From Halobacteriales archaeon QS_6_64_34 (GTDB taxonomy: Archaea > Halobacteriota > Halobacteria > Halobacteriales > Haloarculaceae), in assembly GCA_003020925.1 (NCBI GenBank), contig PXRT01000013.1, positions 284,734 through 348,733 on the forward strand: a stretch of 64,000 nt of DNA. The letters run 5' to 3'. The translations under genes and the position numbers were made by a program. Numbering within the stretch: the first letter of the stretch is position 1; each line of letters opens with the position of its first letter. The notes beneath the pieces were generated by a model. It ran no database searches, was not told where the DNA came from, and saw only the letters and a program-made list of their open reading frames with translations. Shown here piece by piece: positions 9,845-19,028 of the stretch.

Positions 9845-10215
9845 GCCCCGGCTTTCGGAATCTCAACGTGTAGCGTGCCGCTGCCCTGCAGCGTCGCCGT
9901 CGCGGCCTCGGCGTCGACGACGGCGTCCTCGGGCAGCGTGACCGACCCGTCGAGTGCGAGCCCGCGACCCGGGTAGCTCATCTCGTAGTCGTCATAGAAC
10001 TCACGGAACCGGTCTAAGCGCACCTCGACGCGGTCGTCGACGTAGCGCACCTGCAGGTCGCTGGCGGTCGCGCCCGGCGCGTCGAAGACGACGAGATAGG
10101 CGTCGTCGGATTCGAGGAGGTCCGCCGGCAGCGGCTTGTTCTCCTGGACCCGACCGGCGGCCCGACCCAGGTTCTCGAGGATGGCCGACCCGATGGACTT
10201 GCCGATGCCCATCAT
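9811..10215 (-). CDS. Hsp20/alpha-crystallin family protein
   Basis: This 134-residue protein has a divergent alpha-crystallin core: LVVFDAPGATASDLQVRY, a charged beta strand with EVRLDRF, then SVTLPEDAVVDAEAATATL and LHVEIPKA, the usual order of the fold. The N-terminal arm (about 30 residues) is short and the C-terminal IxI tail is not obvious. Small heat shock proteins hold unfolding proteins in the cytosol. The stop/start overlap with the upstream zinc ribbon gene (ATGA at 10212-10215) indicates co-transcription. The 3' end overlaps the convergent FAD oxidoreductase. Confidence 0.75.
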   Translation of the reverse strand: MMGIGKSIGSAILENLGRAAGRVQENKPLPADLLESDDAYLVVFDAPGATASDLQVRYVDDRVEVRLDRFREFYDDYEMSYPGRGLALDGSVTLPEDAVVDAEAATATLQGSGTLHVEIPKAGAHHSAVGSPSG

Positions 10216-10370
10216 AACTCGACCGCCTCCAGACAGTCCACGCCCCCGCAGTACGGGCAGGAAAAGTCAGCCACACCCGTCTCGTCGGGCATATCGTAGG
10301 TGTAGTGGAGCTCGAACATGTCGAGGGTGCAGTCGTCGTCAGTACAGACGACCTCCAGCGTCTCTGGCAT
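10212..10370 (-). CDS. Small zinc ribbon protein (DUF7559-like)
   Basis: The 52-residue acidic protein (MPETLEVVCTDDDC...) has cysteine pairs CTDDDC and CPYCGGVDC, enough for one zinc site. I associate it with the haloarchaeal DUF7559 group; the function is unknown. The in-frame extension upstream to 10418 is unconserved-looking, and ATG 10370 matches the family's length. It is the first gene of a two-gene unit with the Hsp20 protein. Confidence 0.7.
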   Translation of the reverse strand: MPETLEVVCTDDDCTLDMFELHYTYDMPDETGVADFSCPYCGGVDCLEAVEL

Positions 10371-10542
10371 GGGATTTCGTTCGTCCGTCAGCGCCAAACC
10401 GCTTTCGGCATCCAGCACCGAGAACAGCTACCGTTCTACAGGCGGAGCAGGCCGAGGCGGTTCACAACAGCGGACCTGCCACACCGGCCATCGGCGAGAG
10501 GCTGTCAGAAGACTGAAGCCACTCGGCTCGGACAGATGGGGC

Positions 10543-11343
10543 ATGGGTTCCGGTGTCTTAGGTGTGGATTTCAGCGGGGCGAGCGCGGCTGGCGACGCGC
10601 TCTGGGTGACTGAAGCCACACAGACCGAAGTCGGGGTACGTATCGAGGACTGCTACCGGGCGACAGACAGGTGGGGCCGCGACCGCGAGAGCGCCCACGC
10701 GGGACTGGTCGAACGCATCGCGGCCGACGACGTGCAGACGGCGGGGCTCGACTTCCCGTTTAGCCTGCCACAGGCGGTGCTCGACGCCCGGTGTGACGGC
10801 GACTGGCGTGGCTCCCTCGAGTGGGTCGGGAGCGACGACGGACCGGCCGACCCGGCGGCCTTTTCGGCGGTCTGTCGCGACACTGCCGAGGCGACCGTCG
10901 GCAAACGCGACCTGCGCCGCGAGACCGACGCCCGTCGCGGGGCGCTCTGTCCCTACACCAACCGCGTCCGAAGCATGACCTACCACGGCGCCCGGGACGT
11001 ACTCGGGCGCCTTGCCGACCGAGCGGAGACGGCGGTCATACCGATGCAGGACGACGCCGAGGCCGAGACCGCTGTCTGTGAGGTCTACCCCGCAGCGACT
11101 TTCAGTTGGCTCGGCTGCTACCGCGAGGGGTACAAGAACACCGACGGCACAGGCCCGCGCCGGGAGAGGAACCTCGCGGCCGTCGAGGACTGCAGCGTCG
11201 CGCTCGGCGACCACCACGAGACCTACCTGTCGAATCACGACGCGCTGGACTCGCTTGCGGCGGCCGTCAGCGCCGCCCGCGTCGACGGCGGTGCGCATCC
11301 GAGGCCCGCCGGCACGCGAGCGGAAGGCTGTATCTACGTGTAA
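10543..11343 (+). CDS. DUF429 domain protein (RNase H-like fold)
   Basis: The product is 266 residues and starts with GVLGVDFSGA, the first catalytic strand of the DUF429 family. Later come GLDFPFSLP (second acidic strand), AVCEVYPAATF and a final helix ending near DALDSLAAAVSAA, the typical closing aspartate. Members are predicted nuclease-like proteins of unknown role. The gene stands alone and is transcribed divergently from the zinc ribbon/Hsp20 pair, with 172 bases between them containing no other gene. ATG 10543 is the first start directly before the conserved strand. Confidence 0.75.
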   Translation: MGSGVLGVDFSGASAAGDALWVTEATQTEVGVRIEDCYRATDRWGRDRESAHAGLVERIAADDVQTAGLDFPFSLPQAVLDARCDGDWRGSLEWVGSDDGPADPAAFSAVCRDTAEATVGKRDLRRETDARRGALCPYTNRVRSMTYHGARDVLGRLADRAETAVIPMQDDAEAETAVCEVYPAATFSWLGCYREGYKNTDGTGPRRERNLAAVEDCSVALGDHHETYLSNHDALDSLAAAVSAARVDGGAHPRPAGTRAEGCIYV

Positions 11344-11402
11344 GGGGGAGTCAAAGCTGGCCAGAAGCCGGAGGTATATGCGTCCGTAGCCAAAGACACT
11401 GT

Positions 11403-13301
11403 ATGAGCGACGACGGCGGCTTCGACGGGGTCCGCGAGAACGTCGACGGGAACCCGATACTGAAGCTCGTCGGCTACGCCCGGCCCTACCGACTCCGGCT
11501 TGTCGTCGGGATTGTCACCTCCTTTCTGACACGGTTCGCGCGGCTGGTTCCGCCAATCATCGTCGCGGCGGCCATCGACCGAATCGTGCTCCGGAGCGGC
11601 GAGCCCGGCCTCCTCACACGGGCCGGCCTGCTCCCCGGAGGGGAAATCGCGACCGAAGCGGCCCGCATCTCCTTTCTCCGGCGGTTGGTCGTCATCGCAG
11701 CGATAGCGTATCTCATCAGGTCAGTCACCAGATTCGCCTCCAGATATCTGTTGCAGTCCTCAGCCCAGAAGATACAGCGGGACCTGCGAAACGACACGTA
11801 CGACCACCTCCAGCGCCTCTCGATGGACTTTTTCGCCAATCATCAGACCGGCGGGATGATGTCCATCCTCAACAGCGACATCAACCGGTTAGAGTCGTTT
11901 CTCAACACGGAGTTCCGACAGATAATCCGCGTGGTGGCAACGGTCGGGGGTATCGCCGTCATCCTCTACACCTACTCGCCGCTGCTGGCGCTCGTCGCGC
12001 TTGCCCCAGTCCCGGTTGTCGGGCTCGCGAGCTACCTCTTTCTGTCCTACATCGAGCCGCGCTACCGCTCGATTCGCCAGACCGTCAGCCGTCTCAACAC
12101 CCGCCTGGAGAACAATTTGAGCGGCGCGCCGGTCATCAAGGCCTTCGACCGCTACGTCTTCGAGCGCGAGCGGGTCGTCGAACAGAGCCAGCAGTACCAC
12201 GACGAGAAGGTCGCCGCGTTGCGGATTCGGCGGGCCTTCTTTGCCGGACTGCGCCTGCTGACCGGCGTCGTCTTCGTCGCCATCCTCTATATCGCCGGGA
12301 TGGACTTCATTACGAGCCCCGAAAACGAGGCCATCCTCAGCGCGGGCGGGTTCGCGGCCTTTTTCCTCTACCTGCGACGGCTCTACTCGCCGATGCGACG
12401 GGTCGGCAAGTCCGCAAACAAGTACCAGCTCGCCAAATCCAGCGCCGAGCGGGTCTTTGGCCTGCTTGGCCAGGAGCCGACAGTTACCGACCCCGAAGAC
12501 CCCTACGCGCCCGACAGCATCGACGGGGCAGTCGAGTTTGCTGACGTCACGTTCGGCTACGGGACGGCCGAACCCGTACTCGAAAACGTCTCGCTCGACG
12601 TGCCCGCCGGGGCGACGGTCGGGCTGGCGGGTCCGACCGGCGCCGGCAAGTCGACGCTGCTGAAGCTCGTCCCCCGCTTTCACGACGTAGACTCGGGTGC
12701 GGTGTCGGTCGACGGCGTCGACGTCCGCGAGTACGCCCTCCAGTCCCTCCGTGCGGACATCGCCGTCGTCGAGCAGAACCCCTACCTGTTTTCGGGCTCC
12801 GTCGCCGAGAACATCGCCTACGGCGACCGGGACGTCCTCGACGGGGAAGAACGGGGGGACGACGCCGCCCGCGAGCGGGTCCGCGAGGCCGCGCGGTCGG
12901 CCCAGGCCGACGAGTTCGTCTCGGCGCTGCCGGAAGGGTACGACACCGAAATCGGGGAACGGGGCATCAAGCTCTCGGGCGGCCAGCGCCAGCGGGTCGC
13001 CATCGCGCGGGCGCTGCTGAACGACCCCGAAATCATCATCTTCGACGAGGCCACGAGCGACGTCGACACCGAGACCGAGCGCGCGATTCAGGCGAGCATC
13101 GAGCGACTGGTCGCGGACCGCACCGCCTTCGTCATCGCCCACCGGCTCTCGACAATCCAGGACGCCGACACTATCGTGGTGATGGACGACGGCGAAATCG
13201 TCGAGCGAGGCGGTCACGACGAGTTGCTCTCGGGGGGCGGCGAGTACGCCGACCTCTGGGCGGCACAGGCCGACGAACAGCCGGTCAGCGCCGACGACTG
13301 A
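11403..13301 (+). CDS. ABC transporter, fused permease and ATPase (type I exporter half)
   Basis: The 632-residue half-transporter carries six transmembrane helices (about 25-340) and a nucleotide-binding domain with Walker A GPTGAGKS (about 417), Q loop VVEQNPYL, signature LSGGQRQR, Walker B IIIFDEATSDVD and switch HRLST. It is expected to act as a homodimer exporting lipids, drugs or peptides; the substrate is unknown. ATG 11403 is preferred over in-frame upstream starts because GGTATATGC about 25 bases upstream is a good TATA element and the upstream extension belongs to the DUF429 region. The TGA stop is also the first triplet of a hairpin repeat. Confidence 0.9.
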   Translation: MSDDGGFDGVRENVDGNPILKLVGYARPYRLRLVVGIVTSFLTRFARLVPPIIVAAAIDRIVLRSGEPGLLTRAGLLPGGEIATEAARISFLRRLVVIAAIAYLIRSVTRFASRYLLQSSAQKIQRDLRNDTYDHLQRLSMDFFANHQTGGMMSILNSDINRLESFLNTEFRQIIRVVATVGGIAVILYTYSPLLALVALAPVPVVGLASYLFLSYIEPRYRSIRQTVSRLNTRLENNLSGAPVIKAFDRYVFERERVVEQSQQYHDEKVAALRIRRAFFAGLRLLTGVVFVAILYIAGMDFITSPENEAILSAGGFAAFFLYLRRLYSPMRRVGKSANKYQLAKSSAERVFGLLGQEPTVTDPEDPYAPDSIDGAVEFADVTFGYGTAEPVLENVSLDVPAGATVGLAGPTGAGKSTLLKLVPRFHDVDSGAVSVDGVDVREYALQSLRADIAVVEQNPYLFSGSVAENIAYGDRDVLDGEERGDDAARERVREAARSAQADEFVSALPEGYDTEIGERGIKLSGGQRQRVAIARALLNDPEIIIFDEATSDVDTETERAIQASIERLVADRTAFVIAHRLSTIQDADTIVVMDDGEIVERGGHDELLSGGGEYADLWAAQADEQPVSADD

Positions 13302-13384
13302 TAGTGATTATTGTAGATTATTTCCGGGTAGCACCGACCCCGGGGTCGGCGCGTACCGGTAAATCGCTACACGAATCACTATGA
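13299..13384 (+). repeat. TGATACGG-family hairpin repeat, copy 1 (TGATAGTG variant)
   Basis: The left end TGATAGTGATTATTGTAG and the right end CTACACGAATCACTATGA are inverted repeats. A central perfect 16-bp palindrome, CCGACCCC/GGGGTCGG, lies at 13334-13349, and CCGGTAAATCGC precedes the right arm. The whole unit can fold back on itself. The first three bases are the ABC transporter stop codon. The remaining 186 bases up to the next gene hold only a TATA-like CTACTTTTG near 13540 and GGCCC/GGGCC-type palindromes. Confidence 0.8.
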
Positions 13385-13570
13385 GCCACCAGTCCGGGCC
13401 CGCGAGTGCGACGGTACGTCCCGGGCCGACAGTCGGCCGGTGAATACGCCGAACTTACCGGCGCCGACCGACTGCCGGCCCGTCGAAACACCGAACGCTC
13501 CGGCCGCTGGCGAGCGAGCAGATTCGATACCGGACGGCTACTTTTGCGGGTTCCGACCCACGGATAGCCA

Positions 13571-14932
13571 ATGCGTCTACTCCAGGTCATCGTCCCCGAC
13601 GAGAAGGTCGATGACATCGTCTCGGCACTCAGGGAGCGGAAGCTGGGCGTCTCGACCACGAAAGAGACCAGCGGCAGGGGCGACCGGACACTCGTCTCCT
13701 TCGTCGTCCCCGCCGACGCCGTCGAACACGTGCTCGACGAACTCGACGACGTCGGGCTCGAGGAGGACTGGTACATCGTCTCCATCGATACGGAGTTCGC
13801 CTCCTACGAGGGCGTCGACGAGGTCCAGAACAAGTGGGCGAAGACCCCGAACAGGGTCGCCCCGCGAACGCTCCGGTCGAAGGCCAAGGACATGCGGCTC
13901 AACGACCGGTCGTTCCTGTGGATGATGGCTCTCGCGACGGTCATCGCGACGGCGGGGCTGCTCATCGGGTCGCCGGCCATCGTCGTCGGCTCGATGGTGC
14001 TTGCCCCTATCGTCAGCCCGATGCTGACCGCGAGCATCGGCCTCGTCCGGGACGACCAGCGGATGGTCTTCGACAGCATCAAGATGCAGGGCATGGGGCT
14101 GGGCCTCGCCGTCGCCGGGGCGACGGTCGTCAGCTGGCTGTTGAAGAGCGTCTTCGCCGTGCCGTCCGAACTCGCCGTGGCGAACATGGAGCTGATAGCC
14201 CTCCGGTTCTCGCCGGGCCTCCTCTCGGTCGTCGTCGGGCTGGCGGCTGGGGCGGCGGGCGCTTTCAGCCTCGCGACGAAGGGGCAGGTGGCCATCGTCG
14301 GCGTGATGGTGGCCGCAGCACTCATTCCCACGGCGGCCGCCGCCGGCATCGGCTTCGCCTGGGGACAGCCGGCGGTCGGCGTCGGGGCCGTCGTGTTGCT
14401 GACGCTGACCATCGTCGCCGTCAACCTCGGCGCCTTTCTGACGTTCAAGTATCTGGGGTACGAGCCGGACCACGTCGACCGTGGCGTGTTCACCACGGAC
14501 GGCGTCCGACGGACCGCCGCCCTCGCCGCCACGATCATCGTCGTCTTCGCGGTCGTCGGCGCCGTCGGCGTCGGAACGTACCAGCAAGTGATATACGAGC
14601 GGTCGGTCAACACGGCGACGACGGATGTACTCCAGCAGCCCGCCTACGAGGAACTCGGCGTCGTCGGCATCACGGCCGAATACGTCGGCGTCGGGCCGCT
14701 GTTTGACCCGTCGACGGTGACGGTGACGCTCTCGCGGACCAGCGACCGGTCCTACGAGCAGCTGCCAAACGAACTCGCCCGAGCCATCAACGGCCGAACG
14801 GACGAGCAGGCAGCGGTCCAGGTCCGCTACCGCGACTACGAGCGCTCGAACGTATCGAACGCGGCGACAGTGACGAGTACGACGACACCGGCCCGAGTCC
14901 AACCGAACACGGTTTTAGGCGTCGAGGCGTAA
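13571..14932 (+). CDS. DUF389 family membrane protein
   Basis: A cytosolic N-terminal ferredoxin-like domain (residues 1-95, starting RLLQVIVPDEKVDDIV) precedes the DUF389 membrane domain. At least six hydrophobic helices follow, including IVVGSMVLAPIVSPML and VMVAAALIPTAAAAGIG, the family signatures. A C-terminal soluble part of about 110 residues follows the last helix and probably faces outside. Length 453. The family (TIGR00341) is widespread and its transport or structural role is unresolved. TATA-like GCTACTTTTG lies about 27 bases upstream of ATG 13571. The next gene starts 9 bases after its stop. Confidence 0.87.
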   Translation: MRLLQVIVPDEKVDDIVSALRERKLGVSTTKETSGRGDRTLVSFVVPADAVEHVLDELDDVGLEEDWYIVSIDTEFASYEGVDEVQNKWAKTPNRVAPRTLRSKAKDMRLNDRSFLWMMALATVIATAGLLIGSPAIVVGSMVLAPIVSPMLTASIGLVRDDQRMVFDSIKMQGMGLGLAVAGATVVSWLLKSVFAVPSELAVANMELIALRFSPGLLSVVVGLAAGAAGAFSLATKGQVAIVGVMVAAALIPTAAAAGIGFAWGQPAVGVGAVVLLTLTIVAVNLGAFLTFKYLGYEPDHVDRGVFTTDGVRRTAALAATIIVVFAVVGAVGVGTYQQVIYERSVNTATTDVLQQPAYEELGVVGITAEYVGVGPLFDPSTVTVTLSRTSDRSYEQLPNELARAINGRTDEQAAVQVRYRDYERSNVSNAATVTSTTTPARVQPNTVLGVEA

Positions 14933-14941
14933 CCTGCCGGT

Positions 14942-16705
14942 ATGACCGACCCCGCCGAACTCGATGTGACAATCGTCGACGGCTACGTCGACGAGCCCGC
15001 TCACTTTGGGGTCCCGCCGTACATCTCCACGTACCCGCGCTACGCCGCCGGGGCGCTGGTCGACGCCGGCGTCCCCGAAGCACAGATTACGTACCACACC
15101 ATCGACGCACTCCGCGAGGACACCCACCTGTGGCGCGACGTCGAGGCGGCCGACCTCATGGTGTACGTCGGCGGGATGACCGTCCCCGGGAAGTACGTGG
15201 GGGGCACCCCCGCCGAGCCCGACGAGGTTCGAAAGCTGGCCTGGACCGCCGACGGCACCTCCATCATCGGCGGGCCCGTCCGCTTTGGCGTCGGCGAGGC
15301 CAACGAGGGAGCCAGCGAGACGGCCCGTGACGACCTCGATTTCGACTTCCTCGCGATGGCCGACATCGAGGCGGCCGTCTTCGACCTCGTCGAGTCGGGG
15401 CTGGAGGGGTTCAACGACCGCTACCGCGACATCGAGGAGGAGACACGCTGGGCCCGCGCCGGCGCCTTCGTCGTCGAGCAGCATCCGAACCACCCCGACT
15501 ACCTCATCTGCGAGATGGAGACCTCGCGGGGCTGTCCCTACCGCTGTTCGTTCTGTACGGAGCCGATGTACGGCAACCCCGACTTCCGCCCGCCCGAAAG
15601 CGTCGTCGACGAGGTCGACGCCCTCTCGGATATGGGTGTGGCCCACTTCCGACTGGGCCGGCAGGCCGACATCCTCGCCTACGGCGGCGACGGCGAGGCG
15701 CCCAACCCCGACGCGCTCAGGCGACTCTACGGTGGGATTCGGGAGGTCGCACCCGACCTGGAGACGCTCCACCTGGACAACATGAACCCCATCACCGTCG
15801 TGAAGTGGCCCGAGAAGGCCCGCGAGGGGATTCACATCATTGCCGAGCACAACACGCCCGGCGACACGGCCGCCTTCGGCCTCGAATCGGCCGACCCCGA
15901 GGTGATGAGCGACAACAACCTCAACGTCACCGCCGACGAGTGTTTCGAGGCCGTGAAAATCGTCAACGAGGTGGCCGGCTTCCGTCCCGGGGGAGACGGC
16001 GACCCGCTACGCGGGTCGGACAGGCGAGCGGCATCGCCGCAAGCCAGAGAGACGGCGCCGAACTTCGGCGACGACGCGGCCCGCCGGCTCCCCAAACTGC
16101 TCCCCGGTATCAACCTCGTCCACGGGCTGAAAGGCGAGCGCCGGGAGACGTTCGAACACAACAAGCGGTTCCTCCAGCGCGTCTACGACGAGGGGCTCAT
16201 GCTGCGCCGAGTGAACATCCGCCAGGTGATGGCCTTCGAGGGGACCGACATGGCCGAGACCGGCGCCGACATCGCCAAGGACCACAAGCAGCTGTTCAAG
16301 CAGTACAAGAAGGAGGTCCGGGAGACCATCGACAACCCGATGCTCCAGCGGGTCGCCCCGCCCGGGACCGTCCTTCCGGACGTCCATCTGGAGTACCACC
16401 AGGACGGCAAGACCTTCGGCCGACAGCTCGGAACCTACCCGCTGCTGGTCGGGCTACCGGGCGAGCGTGAACTGGGACGGACTATCGACGTGGCCATCAC
16501 CGACCACGGCTACCGCTCGGTGACCGGCGTCCCCTATCCGCTCGACGTCAACAGCGCGTCGATGGCCGAACTGGCGACGGTACCGGGCGTGGGCAAGCGT
16601 CGGGCCGGCGACATCGTGGTCGGCCGCCCCTACGACGCCCCGGCGGAGGTCGGTGGCGACCTTCGGCAGTTCATCACCGCCGAGCGACCGGAAGGCGCTG
16701 ACTGA
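14942..16705 (+). CDS. Radical SAM protein with C-terminal helix-hairpin-helix
   Basis: The 587-residue protein has an N-terminal B12-binding-like or accessory region, then the radical SAM cluster motif CPYRCSFC (cysteines at about 201, 205 and 208), a TIM-barrel core, and a C-terminal HhH segment (DVNSASMAELATVPGVGKRRAGDIV) suggesting nucleic-acid contact. It uses a 4Fe-4S cluster and S-adenosylmethionine; the substrate is unknown. It starts 9 bases after the DUF389 stop. Odd feature: around residues 350-375 (16000-16065) a low-complexity insert rich in R, G and S is encoded by two adjacent DNA hairpins, GACCCGC-TAC-GCGGGTC and GGCGA-N6-TCGCC, which looks like an in-frame palindromic insertion. 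Confidence 0.85.
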   Translation: MTDPAELDVTIVDGYVDEPAHFGVPPYISTYPRYAAGALVDAGVPEAQITYHTIDALREDTHLWRDVEAADLMVYVGGMTVPGKYVGGTPAEPDEVRKLAWTADGTSIIGGPVRFGVGEANEGASETARDDLDFDFLAMADIEAAVFDLVESGLEGFNDRYRDIEEETRWARAGAFVVEQHPNHPDYLICEMETSRGCPYRCSFCTEPMYGNPDFRPPESVVDEVDALSDMGVAHFRLGRQADILAYGGDGEAPNPDALRRLYGGIREVAPDLETLHLDNMNPITVVKWPEKAREGIHIIAEHNTPGDTAAFGLESADPEVMSDNNLNVTADECFEAVKIVNEVAGFRPGGDGDPLRGSDRRAASPQARETAPNFGDDAARRLPKLLPGINLVHGLKGERRETFEHNKRFLQRVYDEGLMLRRVNIRQVMAFEGTDMAETGADIAKDHKQLFKQYKKEVRETIDNPMLQRVAPPGTVLPDVHLEYHQDGKTFGRQLGTYPLLVGLPGERELGRTIDVAITDHGYRSVTGVPYPLDVNSASMAELATVPGVGKRRAGDIVVGRPYDAPAEVGGDLRQFITAERPEGAD

Positions 16706-16804
16706 CTGGGCCGGCCGTCGTAGCCCGGTTGTCAGCCGTGGTATGCACTACTGTCACAGGAGCTAACGGAAGCTACTTTTATCTCGACGGCACAAAGGGT
16801 GTCA

Positions 16805-18622
16805 ATGAACGATATCGAGGTGAGTGTGGTCCTCCCCGCGTACAACGAGGAGGACACAATCGAGCGGACGGTGACGGTCACGCTCGATACCCTCGGGGAG
16901 TTTCTGCCGGCAGGCACCTTCGAAGTAATCGTCGCGGAGGACGGCTGTGCGGACCGGACGCCCGACATCGCGACCCGGATGGCCGAGGCGGACGACCGAA
17001 TCCGGCACGTCCACAGCGACAAACGCCTCGGTCGGGGCGGCGCCCTCGAATACGCCTTCGAGCGGACCCACGGCGAGACGTTGGTGTATTTCGACACCGA
17101 CCTCGCGACGGACATACGCCACCTCGAAGAACTCGTCGAGAGCATCCGCTCGGGCGAGTACGACGTGGCCACCGGCTCCCGATGGCTCCCCGAGAACCGC
17201 GCCGACCGCCCGCCCAAGCGAGGCGTCCCGAGTATGGGGTACAACACGCTCGTTCGGACTGTCCTTCGCTCGGACCTGCAGGACCACCAGTGTGGGTTCA
17301 AAGCCCTCTCCCGAACGGCGTTCGAGGAACTCGGCCCCAAAATCGAGGACGAACACTGGTTCTGGGACACGGAACTGCTCGTAAAGGCACAGCGGGAGGG
17401 GTATCGCGTCAATGAGTTCGCCGTCGACTGGGAGCCAAAGGGCGACTCGAAGGTCGACATCGTCCGGGACGTCTTCGGGATGGGCAGCCAGATTCTGCGG
17501 ACCTTCTGGGAGCTGTCGGTCAGCCCGCGCATCACCCGCCGGGTGTCGATGGGCGCCGGAACGCTGCTGGTCGTCGTCGCCCTGCTCCTGATGACGCAGT
17601 ATCTGAACCCACGGACAGTGCTTGAGGAGATGGCCGGCGCCTCGCCCGGGCTGGTCGCCGTCAGCGCCCTCATCTATGCCGTCTCGTGGCCGCTCCGGGG
17701 CCTTCGCTACCGCGATATACTCGATTCGATGGGGTTTCACGAGAAGTGGAGCTTCCTCACCGGCGCTATCTTCATCAGCCAGACCGGGAACCTCGTCTTC
17801 CCGGCCAGACTCGGTGACGGGGTCCGCGCCTACGTCGTCAAGGCCCGACGCTCCATCCCCTACCCGTCGGGCTTCGCGTCGCTGGCCGTCGAGCGCGTCT
17901 TCGACCTGCTGACCATTACGGTGCTTGCCGGCGTCGTGATGGTTGGGCTGGCCGCGACCGGCTCCGCCAGCGAGTTGCTGGCCGCCATCACCGGCGACGC
18001 AGTCGGCGGTGACACCGCACAGAGCGGCCAGACCGCCGTCTACGTCGCCGCCGCCGTGGGTCTCGCGGCCATCGGCGCCGTCGTCGCCATCGTCGCCAGC
18101 GCCCGCACCGACGGCAACTTCGTCCGGGCCACCATCGGCCGCCTCTCCGATGACTCCTATGCCGACTACGTCGCCAACATCGTCGAGGGGTTCGTCGCTG
18201 ACATCCAGACGGTGACCGCCGACGGGTCGGCCTTCGCCCACGTGGGCCTGGGGAGCCTCGCCATCTGGGCGCTCGATGTCGTGACCGCGCTCGCCGTATT
18301 TGGGGCCTTTGGCTACGCGCTCTCCCCGTCGCTGGTCGCCGTCGGCTTCTTCGCGGTCAGCGTCGGGAACCTGGCGAAAGTGCTCCCGCTGACGCCCGGC
18401 GGCGTCGGGCTCTACGAGGGCGCCTTTACCATCATCGTCGCGCCGCTGACGCCGGTGGGCGTCACGGCCGCGCTCAGCATCGCTATCGTCGACCACGCCG
18501 TCAAGAACGCCGTCACCATTCTCGGCGGCGTCGTCTCGATGGCCTGGCTCAACGTCTCCCTGACCACCGCCGTCGAGGAGTCCCGGAACGTCGAGGACAT
18601 CCAGCCCGAAGCGGACGATTAG
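16805..18622 (+). CDS. aglD: AglD-like glycosyltransferase fused to flippase-like (UPF0104) membrane domain
   Basis: Residues 1-235 form a GT2/GT-A glycosyltransferase (VVLPAYNEED, VAEDGCAD, YFDTDLATD, then the HQCGFKA acceptor loop). Residues 250-590 carry about eight transmembrane helices of the lysylphosphatidylglycerol-synthase-like/UPF0104 type (VFPARLGDGVRAY, LTPGGVGLYEGAF). This architecture is that of Haloferax AglD, which adds the terminal mannose to dolichol phosphate for S-layer N-glycosylation. I infer a similar dolichol-phosphate sugar transferase; specificity is not visible. ATG 16805 is chosen over the in-frame GTG at 16799; GCTACTTTTATC lies about 27 bases upstream. Confidence 0.82.
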   Translation: MNDIEVSVVLPAYNEEDTIERTVTVTLDTLGEFLPAGTFEVIVAEDGCADRTPDIATRMAEADDRIRHVHSDKRLGRGGALEYAFERTHGETLVYFDTDLATDIRHLEELVESIRSGEYDVATGSRWLPENRADRPPKRGVPSMGYNTLVRTVLRSDLQDHQCGFKALSRTAFEELGPKIEDEHWFWDTELLVKAQREGYRVNEFAVDWEPKGDSKVDIVRDVFGMGSQILRTFWELSVSPRITRRVSMGAGTLLVVVALLLMTQYLNPRTVLEEMAGASPGLVAVSALIYAVSWPLRGLRYRDILDSMGFHEKWSFLTGAIFISQTGNLVFPARLGDGVRAYVVKARRSIPYPSGFASLAVERVFDLLTITVLAGVVMVGLAATGSASELLAAITGDAVGGDTAQSGQTAVYVAAAVGLAAIGAVVAIVASARTDGNFVRATIGRLSDDSYADYVANIVEGFVADIQTVTADGSAFAHVGLGSLAIWALDVVTALAVFGAFGYALSPSLVAVGFFAVSVGNLAKVLPLTPGGVGLYEGAFTIIVAPLTPVGVTAALSIAIVDHAVKNAVTILGGVVSMAWLNVSLTTAVEESRNVEDIQPEADD

Positions 18623-18700
18623 CGAGATTCTGACCGAAGGAAGAATCTCGACAAAGGCGCAGCGGTGACCGAAGGGAACCGCGAGCAGCGAGATTCTGAC
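18621..18700. repeat. Tandem hairpins with a shared GACCGAAGG loop
   Basis: Hairpin 1: GAGATTCT (18624-18631) pairs with AGAATCTC (18642-18649) around the loop GACCGAAGGA. Hairpin 2: GCGGT (18662-18666) pairs with ACCGC (18678-18682) around GACCGAAGGGA. A further GCGAGATTCTGA follows at 18688. The loop is constant while the stems differ. The rest of the gap to 19028 contains no convincing gene; GAAATTTTTAAATG near 18937 is the best TATA for the TFB pseudogene. Confidence 0.65.
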
Positions 18701-19028
18701 GCGGAAACGGGCCCCAGCCACAGCGCCGACGAGCGCCTCGGTCCGGCTCACGCGGCCGGCAGTGTAGACGCCGATAGCGCCCTCCTGCCGGCCGAGTGCC
18801 TCGCTCCCGATTGCGACGTGCATGGACGGGAAAACTACCGGATGGTTCATGATGTTATTATTTGAATGGGTGTCAGCACCGGATGTAAACCGGTGTTTCG
18901 TGGCGTTAGACCGGCGTCCGGTGAACGATACCGAAATTTTTAAATGTCTTTCGAATAGATGCAGTTTTACCGATTGCCCCCGGGTTCTCCACGGAACTGT
19001 GCCCGGTGAGCCCCCGCCATCGCAACCA

